Assembly: GCA_023410445.1 (NCBI GenBank)
Contig: JAEYPT010000001.1
Coordinates: 496,001 to 560,000, forward strand
DNA: 64,000 bases
Origin: Bacillota bacterium
GTDB taxonomy: Bacteria; Bacillota; Clostridia; Oscillospirales; Acutalibacteraceae
Reading direction: 5' to 3'
This document shows, one piece after another, positions 43,457 through 52,274 of this stretch (positions are counted from its first letter, which is position 1; every line of letters begins with the position of its first letter). The position numbers and the translations under genes are program-made. Below the pieces are notes generated by a model, which was given only the letters and a program-made list of their open reading frames with translations, was not told the DNA's origin and ran no database searches.

Positions 43457-45276
43457 GTGCGGCGCAGTTGGAAACTGTTACGTGCGATGTGCTTTGCATC
43501 GGAGGGGGCGGCGCGGCGGTTATGGCGGCGGTAGCCGCAAAGGAGGCGGGCTCCGACGTACTGATCGCCTCAAAGGGAAAAATCGGGAACAGCGGCGACA
43601 CCATCATGATCGGCGGCTCCTATTCCATGGACGGAGAGAGCGCGAAAAAGAAATACGGCTTTAAAAAGGCTGACGCTTCAATGACGAAGGATGTCCTGTT
43701 CGAACAGATTGTGAAACAGAGCTTCTACCTTTCGGAGCAGAACCTCGCGGAGCAGTTTGTGGAGGAAGGTCCGGCAGCGGTCTACCGGTGCTGGCAGTGG
43801 GCGGAGCACGCCAAGGTGAATCAGCAATTTATAAAGCCTGCAGGCTGGATGCTCTCCGGCAGCGGAATGGGCCGCGCCCTGCGGCAGGGCCTTAAGGAAA
43901 CGCCGGGTATCCGCACGCAGGAAGATGTCATGATTGTCGATCTGCTGAAGGATGGAAACCGCGTTTGCGGAGCGGTTGGCTTCGATGTTTATTCCGGGGA
44001 ACCGGTTGTGTACCGCGCAAAATCGGTCGTGGTTGCGACGGGCGGGTGGCAGCCGTTTTCCGTCACCAGTACGAATAGCGACGTGACCTGCGGCGATGGG
44101 ATTGCTATGGCGTACCGTGCGGGCGCACAGCTCGCGGATATGGAGTTCCAGCTTTTCATCCCGACCGCGTTGGAGCCAGAGTGCAGCCGGGGGTCTATTC
44201 TTCCCTACCTGCTGACCGCTGCCGGGTTGCCGGTCAACGTGCTGGACGCCGAGGGCAGTTCGATTCCGATCCCAAAGGAGCTGCAAAAGATCGCGAAAGG
44301 CAGCGAGCTTGGAAAGATCATCACGGATTTCTGTTGGTCGCAGAGCCTCGCCGAAGGGAAGGGGACAGATCGCGGCGGGCTGTACCTGGATTTCAGCCGA
44401 ATCAATCACATGCCGCGTATTCTGGTGAACGCCGTGTTCCGGCTGATGCTGAATCAGATGAAGCAGTTTTACCGATACGGATATTATCACAGCGACGATC
44501 TGAAGCTATGGAAAAAGCTAATGGAAGAGCGTGGGAAGCTGGAGTTTGCGCTTTGCTCGGAGTACAGCATGGGTGGTATTGTGATTGATGAGACCATGGC
44601 GACACGGGTTCCGGGGCTTTACGCCGCCGGTGAGGCTGGCAGTGGAGTGTTCGGCGCCTGCCGCGTGGCGGACGCAACCACCGAGATGTTGGTTCAGGGC
44701 AGTCGGGCCGGAAGTTCCGCCGCCCAATACGCCGCCGGGTCGGAATCCCCGTGCGCGGATCATAGCCAGACGGAAGAGATTCTGCAAAAGATCGGCGCTC
44801 CCTTGGGAGAGGGCAAAGGGATCGATCCGCTGGAGAGCCTGAAAAAGCTCCGTTCGGTAGCAGATGCTGGTTTCGGGCCAATCCGGAACGAGGAGGGGCT
44901 TTCCCGCGCACTCGCGGAAATCTGCCGCATCCGGGAACAGGAACTGCCGCAGCTTAGATCGGCGAGCCGGTCTCCCGTCTATAATTACGGCAGAATGTGC
45001 GCGCTCGGGGAGGAAAACCTGCTTACCTGCGCGGAAGCGGGCGTACGCTCCGCTCTGATGCGGAAGGAAAGCCGCGGCTTCCATCTGCGTTCAGATTTTC
45101 CCATGGTAGACAACAGCCGATTTGCTTCGCGCATCCTTGTGGAGCAGAACTGCGGCGAAATGAAACTTTCCGCACGAAAACCGCAGGCGCACCGGATTCC
45201 GATTCCTTCCGGTTCAGAGGCGTCCGTCTGCGATTACATTGTGAATCAAAAGCTGTGCCTGAAAAACATCGGGTAA
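43453..45276 (+). CDS. Fumarate-reductase/succinate-dehydrogenase-like flavoprotein
   Basis: 607 residues from ATG 43453. FAD-binding start DVLCIGGGGAAVMAAVAAKEAG, flavin-domain signature GNSGDTIMIGGSYSMDG and C-terminal GLYAAGEAGSGVFGACRVADATTEM match the FrdA/SdhA/AspO superfamily. The usual QFHPT active-site motif is replaced by QLFIPT, so its His is lost and fumarate is a doubtful substrate. No signal peptide. Coupled to a hydrolase upstream and a 2Fe-2S protein 13 nt downstream. Confidence 0.85.
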   Translation: MSAAQLETVTCDVLCIGGGGAAVMAAVAAKEAGSDVLIASKGKIGNSGDTIMIGGSYSMDGESAKKKYGFKKADASMTKDVLFEQIVKQSFYLSEQNLAEQFVEEGPAAVYRCWQWAEHAKVNQQFIKPAGWMLSGSGMGRALRQGLKETPGIRTQEDVMIVDLLKDGNRVCGAVGFDVYSGEPVVYRAKSVVVATGGWQPFSVTSTNSDVTCGDGIAMAYRAGAQLADMEFQLFIPTALEPECSRGSILPYLLTAAGLPVNVLDAEGSSIPIPKELQKIAKGSELGKIITDFCWSQSLAEGKGTDRGGLYLDFSRINHMPRILVNAVFRLMLNQMKQFYRYGYYHSDDLKLWKKLMEERGKLEFALCSEYSMGGIVIDETMATRVPGLYAAGEAGSGVFGACRVADATTEMLVQGSRAGSSAAQYAAGSESPCADHSQTEEILQKIGAPLGEGKGIDPLESLKKLRSVADAGFGPIRNEEGLSRALAEICRIREQELPQLRSASRSPVYNYGRMCALGEENLLTCAEAGVRSALMRKESRGFHLRSDFPMVDNSRFASRILVEQNCGEMKLSARKPQAHRIPIPSGSEASVCDYIVNQKLCLKNIG

Positions 45277-45289
45277 AGGAGGAAAGACC

Positions 45290-45604
45290 GTGAAGATCCA
45301 TATATATCGCCGTGAATCCGGAGAAGCGGAAGGCCGCTTGGAGTGCTTTGAAGTTCCAACCGCTCCGCACTGGACGGTCATGCAGGTGCTCGATTATATT
45401 GCGGAAAACTGCGACCCGACCCTTGCCTATTACCGGCACAGTGCCTGCTGCCACGGAATCTGCGGACGCTGTGCCCTGAAGGTAAACGGGAAAGTCGGCC
45501 TTGCCTGCGCGACGGAGGTTGGCGATGCCGCCGAGCTGAAGTTGGAACCAAGGAATGGAAAGGTCCTGCGTGACCTCGTTACCGCAGACTCTGTCCACGG
45601 TTAA
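45290..45604 (+). CDS. Short 2Fe-2S ferredoxin-domain protein (SdhB N-terminal-like)
   Basis: 104 residues. It matches only the N-terminal plant-type 2Fe-2S half of SdhB/FrdB: YYRHSACCHGICGRCALKVNGK and a distal CATEV. The C-terminal 4Fe-4S/3Fe-4S half is absent, as is any membrane anchor gene. It should deliver electrons to the flavoprotein. GTG 45290 with AAAGGAGG about 7 nt upstream. Last gene of the operon. Confidence 0.85.
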   Translation: MKIHIYRRESGEAEGRLECFEVPTAPHWTVMQVLDYIAENCDPTLAYYRHSACCHGICGRCALKVNGKVGLACATEVGDAAELKLEPRNGKVLRDLVTADSVHG

Positions 45605-45660
45605 ACAAAGCTTGAAGTCTCGAGGCACCGGATTTCCACCTTGGCGATTCATAAAATAAA

Positions 45661-45714
45661 TCTCTCCTTTGGGAATACTCGAATCTTTCGAAATCGGGTT
45701 TTCCAAAGGGGAGA
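45661..45714 (-). terminator. Possible terminator of the cysteine peptidase gene
   Basis: Stem TCTCTCCTTTGG/CCAAAGGGGAGA (one G-T pair) around a 30-nt loop; T-rich sequence follows on the minus strand. Confidence 0.4.
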
Positions 45715-45814
45715 CTTTCAATTTGAACCCTAGATCATCAGTTGCCGCGCTTATTTGCATATCACCGGTGATCTTCACCACCCGCGGTGCACGGGCGGGG
45801 CAAAAATAAAAGCA

Positions 45815-48800
45815 TTATACAATGGTTGCAACCGTTCGAGGTATCTTTTCGCTATTCACATAAAATCCCGTACTGTGTTTGCTTTTTCCCACAGCGATTA
45901 CTCGATAGAAATAATCACTGCCTTTGCATCCGGCAAAAACGACTTTGAATATGGAATTGTTCCCGGAAGCAAACGTAGGACGGGCAGGGGCTGTTATCTT
46001 GAACGTGTAAGTTGAACCCGATTTTACGGAAATGGTTTTGCCCGTATCCAGTTTGAGAGCTGTTACCGCCGGAACCTGCTGAGGAAGAAGCACATACTGA
46101 GAGCAATGGGTGATAACCAAATCCGCGTATCCGCTGGAATCCACCTTACAGGTGGGATAATCCACGGTTTCCAGCCGCTTCAGTGCTGGGTTATAATAGT
46201 ACAAAAACAGAGTCTGTCCGGAAACAAAGCCTTGTCCTCCAACAAAGGTTCGGATCGTTGCCGGAGCGGGCAGCATTCCCTGATTGGCAAACGTGAGTAA
46301 GGCTCCGCTTACATCGGTCGGAACTGCTAAGTTAATTGTAGCGTCTGAAGCTGTGGTATTAACACTTAGAGCAAGATTGACCGTTGGCGGCACACCAACT
46401 GCTTTAGCCAGATCGCTGCCTTTGAAAGACCAACTGTAGTTTTCTTTGTCGGTTTGATTATCCACCAGACGAACCGTGAGATCCTTCTGAGTTTGTTTTG
46501 CTGTTTGCAGAATTTCCGGGTCTAAATTCATAACAAAATCAACGTTAGAAGGGGTAAAAACCGGTGACGATATCATCTTTACGGTTAAATGAACGGAATT
46601 CGTGTCGCTGCTTTTCAATTGGCCGATGATTTCCGCAGCTGGAAGAGAAACGTCAATTTCCGAGTGCCTTTGCGCGGTGGCATTCTGAACAGCCAACGTC
46701 ATATCGAATTCGGATGATGCGTTTATTTCAGCAACACGATTGGTAACAGTAGTCTTTTCGCTGACTGTGGCACTGGCCGCGATCTGAACGGGACTGCCCG
46801 TGTTTTGCGGTATTGGCACAATTTCCGGATTGTTGTTATTAACCGAAGGACTCCCATTCCCGGAGCTCCGGCCGCCGCCGCTCCCTCCGCCGGAATGCGA
46901 CCCGGATCCACCGTGATTGTGAGGGACATTATGAGTAACAGAAACGGTGATTTTCGGAAGAACTGTACCGCTGAGCAAGACATATTCGCTGCCGATAACA
47001 GGTTTAAAAGTATATATTCCATCGGCCGAGGAATTGTAGGGAGGGTCTGATACCCAACCGGCAATGTTAACCGATCTGTGTCCTCCACCGTTTACGGTTG
47101 CATTTATCGTTTTCGGTAAACTGATTTCGCTGACAGCAGTCCCATTCACTACAGTTTGGTATCTTACGTTCGGATTCAAGAAGTCAAAGAAACTGATTAT
47201 TTTCTGACTATCCGATGGTGAAAGGACGGCTACTTTTGCCTGAGCAAAAACAGATGGGTCAACCACACTCTCAGCCCGAATCATCAGAGCAGGCGATGTT
47301 TCATTCAGTGCAATTGAAAGCTTCCCAATTCCGTCCATTGTGGTTTCATTGCTGGTGTTTCCGCTAACCGACCATTTGACGTTTTTATTATCCAATCCGG
47401 TTACGGAAGCAAGAAAAAATCGATCCTGTCCCTTCATCACTTGAGCAAAAGCGGGGGTAACGGTAATCTCCGGCTTCTCTTTTGGCGGCAGTACTGTGAC
47501 CAGCACTGTTGCAGAAACGCTGGAGTCGGCGATGCTTTCAGCTTTCACCATCAGCGATACGGAACTTTCGTCCAACGCGACCGTCAGCTTTCCGGAAGGG
47601 TCGATTTGCGTGTCCCGGCTGGTATTTCCGATAACCGACCATTTGACACTGTTGTCGTCCATCCCAGTTACGGAAGCGGCAAAGACCTGACTCTGCCCCT
47701 TAATAACTTTCGCGGAAGCGGGGGTAACAGTAATCTCCGGCTTGTCTTTCGGCGGCAGTACGGTGACCAGCGCCGTTGCAGAAACACTGGAATCGGTAAC
47801 GCTTTCGGCCTTAACCGTCAGGGCTGAAGAGCTTTCGTCCAACGCGACCGTCAGCTTCCCGCTCGAATCAATTGCCGTATCATGGCTGGTGTTTCCCATA
47901 ACCGACCATTTGACGCTGTTGTCGTCCATCCCAGTTACGGAAGCGGCAAAGACTTGACTTTGCCCTTTGGTAACCTTTGCGGAAGCGGGGGTGATCAGGA
48001 TGGAACCGGAAGGCTCTTTGCCACTGTCATTTGTAAAAGCTTTCAGACAAATATTACCATAACTTGTTGAGGACATGTCCTGCCAGGATGAACCGTTATG
48101 CAAATAGCTTTGGCCTTTTTTAATCCCAACGGTGGAATACTTTTGCCTATATTGATTTACCGAAGTGCACTCAACGGCAATCGGTTTTGCTTTTTGATAG
48201 GGGTTCACAATAGAAATGACGACAGAGAACTTCTGTCCGCCTTTCAGCGGTACAGGCGCAGCCAGAGGAATGGTATGATATCCCGGATAGGCCTCTTGGC
48301 CGGTCTGCTCTGTATCAAAGGCTTTGATGCCGCTTTCGGGGGAGTCACCTGTGATATTTGTATACACTTGAATGCCGTACTTCGCATCCGCATCCGTTGT
48401 ATAAAAAGCAACTGCATCCAGATTTTGGTTCCCTGTAGCGGTAAATACGTTTGCTGCTTTCGTTGGCAGGGCAGCGTCACCTGTTTGACTTACTTCTCCA
48501 TCGCCGTCGTACTGATAATTGTGGCTATATCGAGGAGAGTCCTGTTTTGTATCCATGATAAAGGTGCAGAACTGGGTCAGCGTTTGGTCTTCATAAGAAA
48601 TGTAGAAATAAGCACCGCCGCGGTACGCGTTTTTTACTCCCCATGTGTTTTTGATGATCCATGCACCAGGTTTGGAAGGCTGTGCTCCATCATCGGAAAA
48701 TGCGCTTGCCGGGATACTGTCGTCCCACCCGACAATTTGCACCGCATGATCTGCACTATAATTTTTGCTGCAGTAAAAGGTTGGATACTGCAGACCTTCA

Positions 48801-49600
48801 ACTTTTTTATAATAATCATCTGCGTCGTCTGCTCTTGAATGATAGGTAACGGAAACGGAAGTACCGTTTTGCAGCGCGGTTTTGATGGCGGAACCGTCCA
48901 GATTCCCAGCCGCGTCCTTGTTCGGAAGAAAATCACATTCTTTCAGCTGAAAATGAGAATCAAAATGATTTTTCTCATCTACGGTTTCAAAACCTTTCGC
49001 ATTGTCTTTCTTAAAGTCCGAAGGAGTAGGATAGGGAACGTCATCTTCCCATGCCACACCAGTGCCGCGGGAAAGGGCTGCGATCGCTTTGAAAAAATTG
49101 CCTCCCTCAAACGGGTTTGATGTCAGATAGGTATCTCCCTCTGTGCCGTCTTCCGGCGTAGCTTTATTGTTCGTACCATGATAAGTAAAGTATGCCAAAT
49201 GTCTTTCTGAAAAATCAAAATCATTTCTGCCGTTGGAATACAACGACGATTCGGCCGAACCCAAAGAGCTGAAGGTCCAACAGACGCCCCAGTCCGATTG
49301 ATCTTTTAATTCTGGGGTGATCTCGTCGACACTGTCACTTTCCCCTTTAAAAAGACGGAAGCTTTTCGGATATACTTCCGCACGGAAATTCCGATGAAAT
49401 CGACTTTTCCCGCTTATGTTTAGATTTGATGTATCAAACGGAGGCGCTTCATAGCCCCCGTGTATTTTTATTGGAGTAATTTCTTCCTGCTGACTGTCAT
49501 TCACATGATTCTCCGAAGCAAATGCAGCCTGATATGGTAATATGCTCAAGATCATCATTGTCGAAACAATGAGTGATACGGCCTTTTTAAATAGGTACAT
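45815..49600 (-). CDS. Secreted C1-family cysteine peptidase with Ig-like repeats
   Basis: 1261 residues from ATG 49600 (GGAGG 5 nt upstream). Signal peptide about 1-29. Papain-like domain: Gln101 and Cys107 in QSDWGVCWTF, His285 in SADHAVQIVGW, Asn318 in IIKNTWG. A lectin-like beta domain (about 350-525) follows. Three tandem Big_2-like repeats occupy about 533-800, each starting ITPASAKV..GQ. A Gly/Ser/His linker (about 900-925) leads to a beta-rich C-terminus. No LPXTG anchor. Probably an extracellular peptidase on the cell surface or released; substrate unknown. Own promoter. Confidence 0.85.
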   Translation of the reverse strand: MYLFKKAVSLIVSTMMILSILPYQAAFASENHVNDSQQEEITPIKIHGGYEAPPFDTSNLNISGKSRFHRNFRAEVYPKSFRLFKGESDSVDEITPELKDQSDWGVCWTFSSLGSAESSLYSNGRNDFDFSERHLAYFTYHGTNNKATPEDGTEGDTYLTSNPFEGGNFFKAIAALSRGTGVAWEDDVPYPTPSDFKKDNAKGFETVDEKNHFDSHFQLKECDFLPNKDAAGNLDGSAIKTALQNGTSVSVTYHSRADDADDYYKKVEGLQYPTFYCSKNYSADHAVQIVGWDDSIPASAFSDDGAQPSKPGAWIIKNTWGVKNAYRGGAYFYISYEDQTLTQFCTFIMDTKQDSPRYSHNYQYDGDGEVSQTGDAALPTKAANVFTATGNQNLDAVAFYTTDADAKYGIQVYTNITGDSPESGIKAFDTEQTGQEAYPGYHTIPLAAPVPLKGGQKFSVVISIVNPYQKAKPIAVECTSVNQYRQKYSTVGIKKGQSYLHNGSSWQDMSSTSYGNICLKAFTNDSGKEPSGSILITPASAKVTKGQSQVFAASVTGMDDNSVKWSVMGNTSHDTAIDSSGKLTVALDESSSALTVKAESVTDSSVSATALVTVLPPKDKPEITVTPASAKVIKGQSQVFAASVTGMDDNSVKWSVIGNTSRDTQIDPSGKLTVALDESSVSLMVKAESIADSSVSATVLVTVLPPKEKPEITVTPAFAQVMKGQDRFFLASVTGLDNKNVKWSVSGNTSNETTMDGIGKLSIALNETSPALMIRAESVVDPSVFAQAKVAVLSPSDSQKIISFFDFLNPNVRYQTVVNGTAVSEISLPKTINATVNGGGHRSVNIAGWVSDPPYNSSADGIYTFKPVIGSEYVLLSGTVLPKITVSVTHNVPHNHGGSGSHSGGGSGGGRSSGNGSPSVNNNNPEIVPIPQNTGSPVQIAASATVSEKTTVTNRVAEINASSEFDMTLAVQNATAQRHSEIDVSLPAAEIIGQLKSSDTNSVHLTVKMISSPVFTPSNVDFVMNLDPEILQTAKQTQKDLTVRLVDNQTDKENYSWSFKGSDLAKAVGVPPTVNLALSVNTTASDATINLAVPTDVSGALLTFANQGMLPAPATIRTFVGGQGFVSGQTLFLYYYNPALKRLETVDYPTCKVDSSGYADLVITHCSQYVLLPQQVPAVTALKLDTGKTISVKSGSTYTFKITAPARPTFASGNNSIFKVVFAGCKGSDYFYRVIAVGKSKHSTGFYVNSEKIPRTVATIV
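47205..48005 (-). repeat. Three tandem Ig-domain repeats within the peptidase gene
   Basis: About 265-bp units with strong similarity (the first two are near identical for long stretches, e.g. GQSQVFAASVTGMDDNSVKW). Repeat number may vary by recombination. Confidence 0.85.
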
Positions 49601-49641
49601 GCCTGCCTCCAAAAATATTCTTCTTTATATTCTCAATGTTA

Positions 49642-49670
49642 ATTTTAGGCTAAAAGACTTAATTTGTCAA
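49642..49670 (-). promoter_or_regulatory. Promoter of the cysteine peptidase gene
   Basis: Minus strand TTGACA (49670-49665), 17 nt, TAAAAT (49647-49642). Confidence 0.75.
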
Positions 49671-49710
49671 CTTAACAATAAATATGTGACCAATCTCAAT
49701 ACGTCTTAAG

Positions 49711-49965
49711 ATGTGTGGCTATTATTACTGTTTTTACAGACGATGGCACATTCACAGCTTCATGTACGGTAACGGTCGTTACCCCCGTTACCGGTATCAC
49801 ACGAAATAAAACCACTACAACAATTTCCAATGGATCACAGGATGCTGATAGCAACGATTACTCCGGCTGATGCTACAAACAAAAATGTCATCTGGCAGTC
49901 TACGGATGAAAGCATATGCACGGTTGATTTCTCGGGAAAAGTATCGGCTTTCTATGAAACGAACC
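49711..49965 (+). pseudogene. Remnant of a Big_2 Ig-domain protein gene
   Basis: Frame from 49715 reads VAIITVFTDDGTFTASC and TVTVVTPVTGITRNKTTTT, then after a +1 shift near 49842 LIATITPADATNKNVIWQS and VDFSGKVSA. This is a recognisable Big_2 domain split by a frameshift, without start or stop of its own. It is a decayed piece of a surface protein gene, oriented opposite to the peptidase. Confidence 0.7.
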
Positions 49966-49995
49966 CATCCTTCGCTTAACGCGCTGGATGGGTTC
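49961..49995. terminator. Hairpin after the Ig-domain remnant
   Basis: Perfect stem GAACCCATCC/GGATGGGTTC (49961-49970 and 49986-49995); T tail is short (TTC). Confidence 0.4.
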
Positions 49996-50021
49996 TTCGA
50001 CAGGCTGAGACGACTGAAAAC

Positions 50022-50049
50022 AGCCGATTCGTTTTATGTCTCATCGGCT
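50022..50049 (-). terminator. Terminator of the glycosyltransferase gene
   Basis: Stem AGCCGAT/ATCGGCT followed on the minus strand by GTTTTC. Confidence 0.5.
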
Positions 50050-50190
50050 TTGCTTCGGAAGCCCAAATGGCTTTACTCGAATAAAAGTACCCTGCTAAAA
50101 TAAAGATGTAGGTTTGGCCAACCACATCAAAAATAGCAGGGAGGTCGGGCAATCGGAGGTAGGCCCCAATCTCGGAGCGGCGCAACAATG

Positions 50191-51900
50191 CTACTGGCAA
50201 TCCGGATTTTGTGACAATTTTTCGCCCGTGAGAAACGGTATAAACATACCCTTCGTAATATCAGAAGGAAAGGATTCAAAATAGCTTGTTAGGATGGAAA
50301 GAAAATCCGAATGTTGAGTTAAAATAGACTCCATATAGCCATGAAAATCTTTGATGCCGCATACAAACGGCAATAAGCGAATTTTTTCTTTTGCGGCGAA
50401 ATAGGCAACTTCTGAAAAGCGGATGTCCCCATCAGTTTGATGTTCGGAAAACCACTTCAGACATTCAAGGGCTGTATCCTGCTCACCCAATTCCTCCGCG
50501 CAGCGAAGCCGGCACAAATGGATATAATTATCATTTCGTTCCATTTTGGATAATGTCAGATAGGTATCAAACCGCAAGCCTGGGCTTCGTTTTATATGCT
50601 CCTCAATACAGTCAATCGACTCCTGCTTTTTCTTATCGCTCCCGCTGGAGAGAACCTTATCATACAATTCAGCGATAAGGTCCCAATTCTTACTGAACCA
50701 CACAATTGCAAAGCACAAAGAATGAGTCCCGATGATATTCCAGTGTGTAACGGATAAGTCCAGCTTTTTAAAATAAGCAATAGCATCCTCCTGTTTGTTC
50801 TGGAACAAGTAGCCCCATGCAATCAGTCGGAGCATTTCCTCTTTACTTTCCGGCTCTGTCCCGCAAAAGCTTCTTAATAAAAGCCGCCCTGTATTCAGCT
50901 TATGTTCCTGATACTTTTCGTAAATTTCCAGATACTTTTGACCAAGCAGAACAACTTTTGAACTTTGTTTTAGTTTAAATGCGGAAGCTGTGCCCCAAAA
51001 ATAAAAATCCAAATAATCAATTTCTTCATGTTCATGAAGGGCAAGAATACTTTCCAAGGTGTCCAGATATTTTTGATACGCTTCGGATGTGAAATAGCCC
51101 TTTAATAAATCATGCTGCAGGGAAACCTTATAATTCCAATCCGGGTGATCTTTCTCGAGTTCTATCCCTTGTTCATCGAGCTCGATGGCTTTTTCAATCT
51201 TCCCAACCGCGGAATATTCGTTTGCAAGTTCCCATATTGCCCTTAGGTTATTCGGATCTTCTTTCAGAGTGTTTTCAAGAATTCCCGCGTTTCTTAGAAA
51301 TTTTTTTTCCTGCTCTTCGTGATTTTTGTAAACGTATCCGAAGTGATGCACATAAGCATCTAAGAATTTAAGCTGTCCCCGCCCGCATATGTTTTCATGC
51401 ACCTTGTTTTCAAAACGGATTCCCGGAAAAAACCTGTAAAGCCGATGGGCGGAGAAATCACTGTACCGCTCGCCGCTTTGATCCGAATAATTTCTTTGCT
51501 TGTAGGAAGCGGTCCCATAGCGATCGCATTCGCCGCTTCTGAAAAAATCGATAATCGGGGTTACATTCTCGAACCATTCATCCCCGTCTAAAAACATAAA
51601 CCATTCCCCGCGTGCTTCTCTGAGTCCGGTATTGCGGGCGTCGGAAAAATCATCGCACCACTCATAATGAATGATATGGTCCGTATACTTTTTTGCGATT
51701 TCCACGGTATGATCACAGCTGCCGGTGTCGGTAATAATCAATTCACTGGATATCGAGTCCAATAAAGGCAGCAGGGAAGATAAACATTGGTCCAATGTTG
51801 CTTCTTCATCCTTAACAATCATGCCAATGCTTAATTGTATTTCTGCTTTACGAAACAGCTCTTTTTCTTTTTTTTTCGAGTCCAATCTTAGTGCTTTCAC
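50191..51900 (-). CDS. Family 2 glycosyltransferase with TPR-like C-terminus
   Basis: 569 residues from GTG 51900 (AAAGGGGG about 10 nt upstream). The N-terminal GT-A domain shows LSIGMIVKDEEATLDQCLSSL, IITDTGSCDHTVEIA and the metal motif FLDGDEW. The remaining ~330 residues are helical with TPR-like pairs (NNLRAIWELANEYSAVGKIEKAIEL). This type is common in Firmicutes and glycosylates proteins or surface polymers. It lies on the same strand upstream of the secreted peptidase, with separate promoters. Confidence 0.85.
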   Translation of the reverse strand: MKALRLDSKKKEKELFRKAEIQLSIGMIVKDEEATLDQCLSSLLPLLDSISSELIITDTGSCDHTVEIAKKYTDHIIHYEWCDDFSDARNTGLREARGEWFMFLDGDEWFENVTPIIDFFRSGECDRYGTASYKQRNYSDQSGERYSDFSAHRLYRFFPGIRFENKVHENICGRGQLKFLDAYVHHFGYVYKNHEEQEKKFLRNAGILENTLKEDPNNLRAIWELANEYSAVGKIEKAIELDEQGIELEKDHPDWNYKVSLQHDLLKGYFTSEAYQKYLDTLESILALHEHEEIDYLDFYFWGTASAFKLKQSSKVVLLGQKYLEIYEKYQEHKLNTGRLLLRSFCGTEPESKEEMLRLIAWGYLFQNKQEDAIAYFKKLDLSVTHWNIIGTHSLCFAIVWFSKNWDLIAELYDKVLSSGSDKKKQESIDCIEEHIKRSPGLRFDTYLTLSKMERNDNYIHLCRLRCAEELGEQDTALECLKWFSEHQTDGDIRFSEVAYFAAKEKIRLLPFVCGIKDFHGYMESILTQHSDFLSILTSYFESFPSDITKGMFIPFLTGEKLSQNPDCQ

Positions 51901-52032
51901 AGTTTTCCGTCCCCCTTTAAGTCTGCAGGACCCCGTTCCCTTAAGCTTCAGACTGCACAGCAACCATGCTGTTTTCAGTCACTTTTCTACCATTTATCTG
52001 CGCAAATGATTTATTTTCGACAATATATAACA

Positions 52033-52061
52033 ATTATATTCCTTCATATGGGTAATTACAA
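52033..52061 (-). promoter_or_regulatory. Promoter of the glycosyltransferase gene
   Basis: Minus strand TTGTAA (52061-52056), 17 nt, TATAAT (52038-52033). Confidence 0.55.
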
Positions 52062-52183
52062 CTTGAAAAGTCCTGATTACAATTAAAAGCGGAAGGCCCA
52101 GAACAGGGTATAATGCCTCCATTTGTTATGAAAGTATCTATTTTTCAATAATTAATTTAAACAAACGATAATATTTTTGTTTA

Positions 52184-52212
52184 TTGACAATAAAAAATAG
52201 CGATGATAGAAT
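52184..52212 (+). promoter_or_regulatory. Promoter of the YesN/YesM/ABC-like operon
   Basis: TTGACA, 17 nt, TAGAAT. The leader contains GACC-N7-GGTC. Confidence 0.7.
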
Positions 52213-52274
52213 AAAGACGCTATAGACCGACTTCAGGTCAGTCCATTCACAGACCGCTCTGATTGGAGGACGAC

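Noticed and set aside
43678..44490. 270-codon minus-strand frame inside the flavoprotein gene
   Set aside because: Antisense of a clear FAD-binding protein; no start signal.
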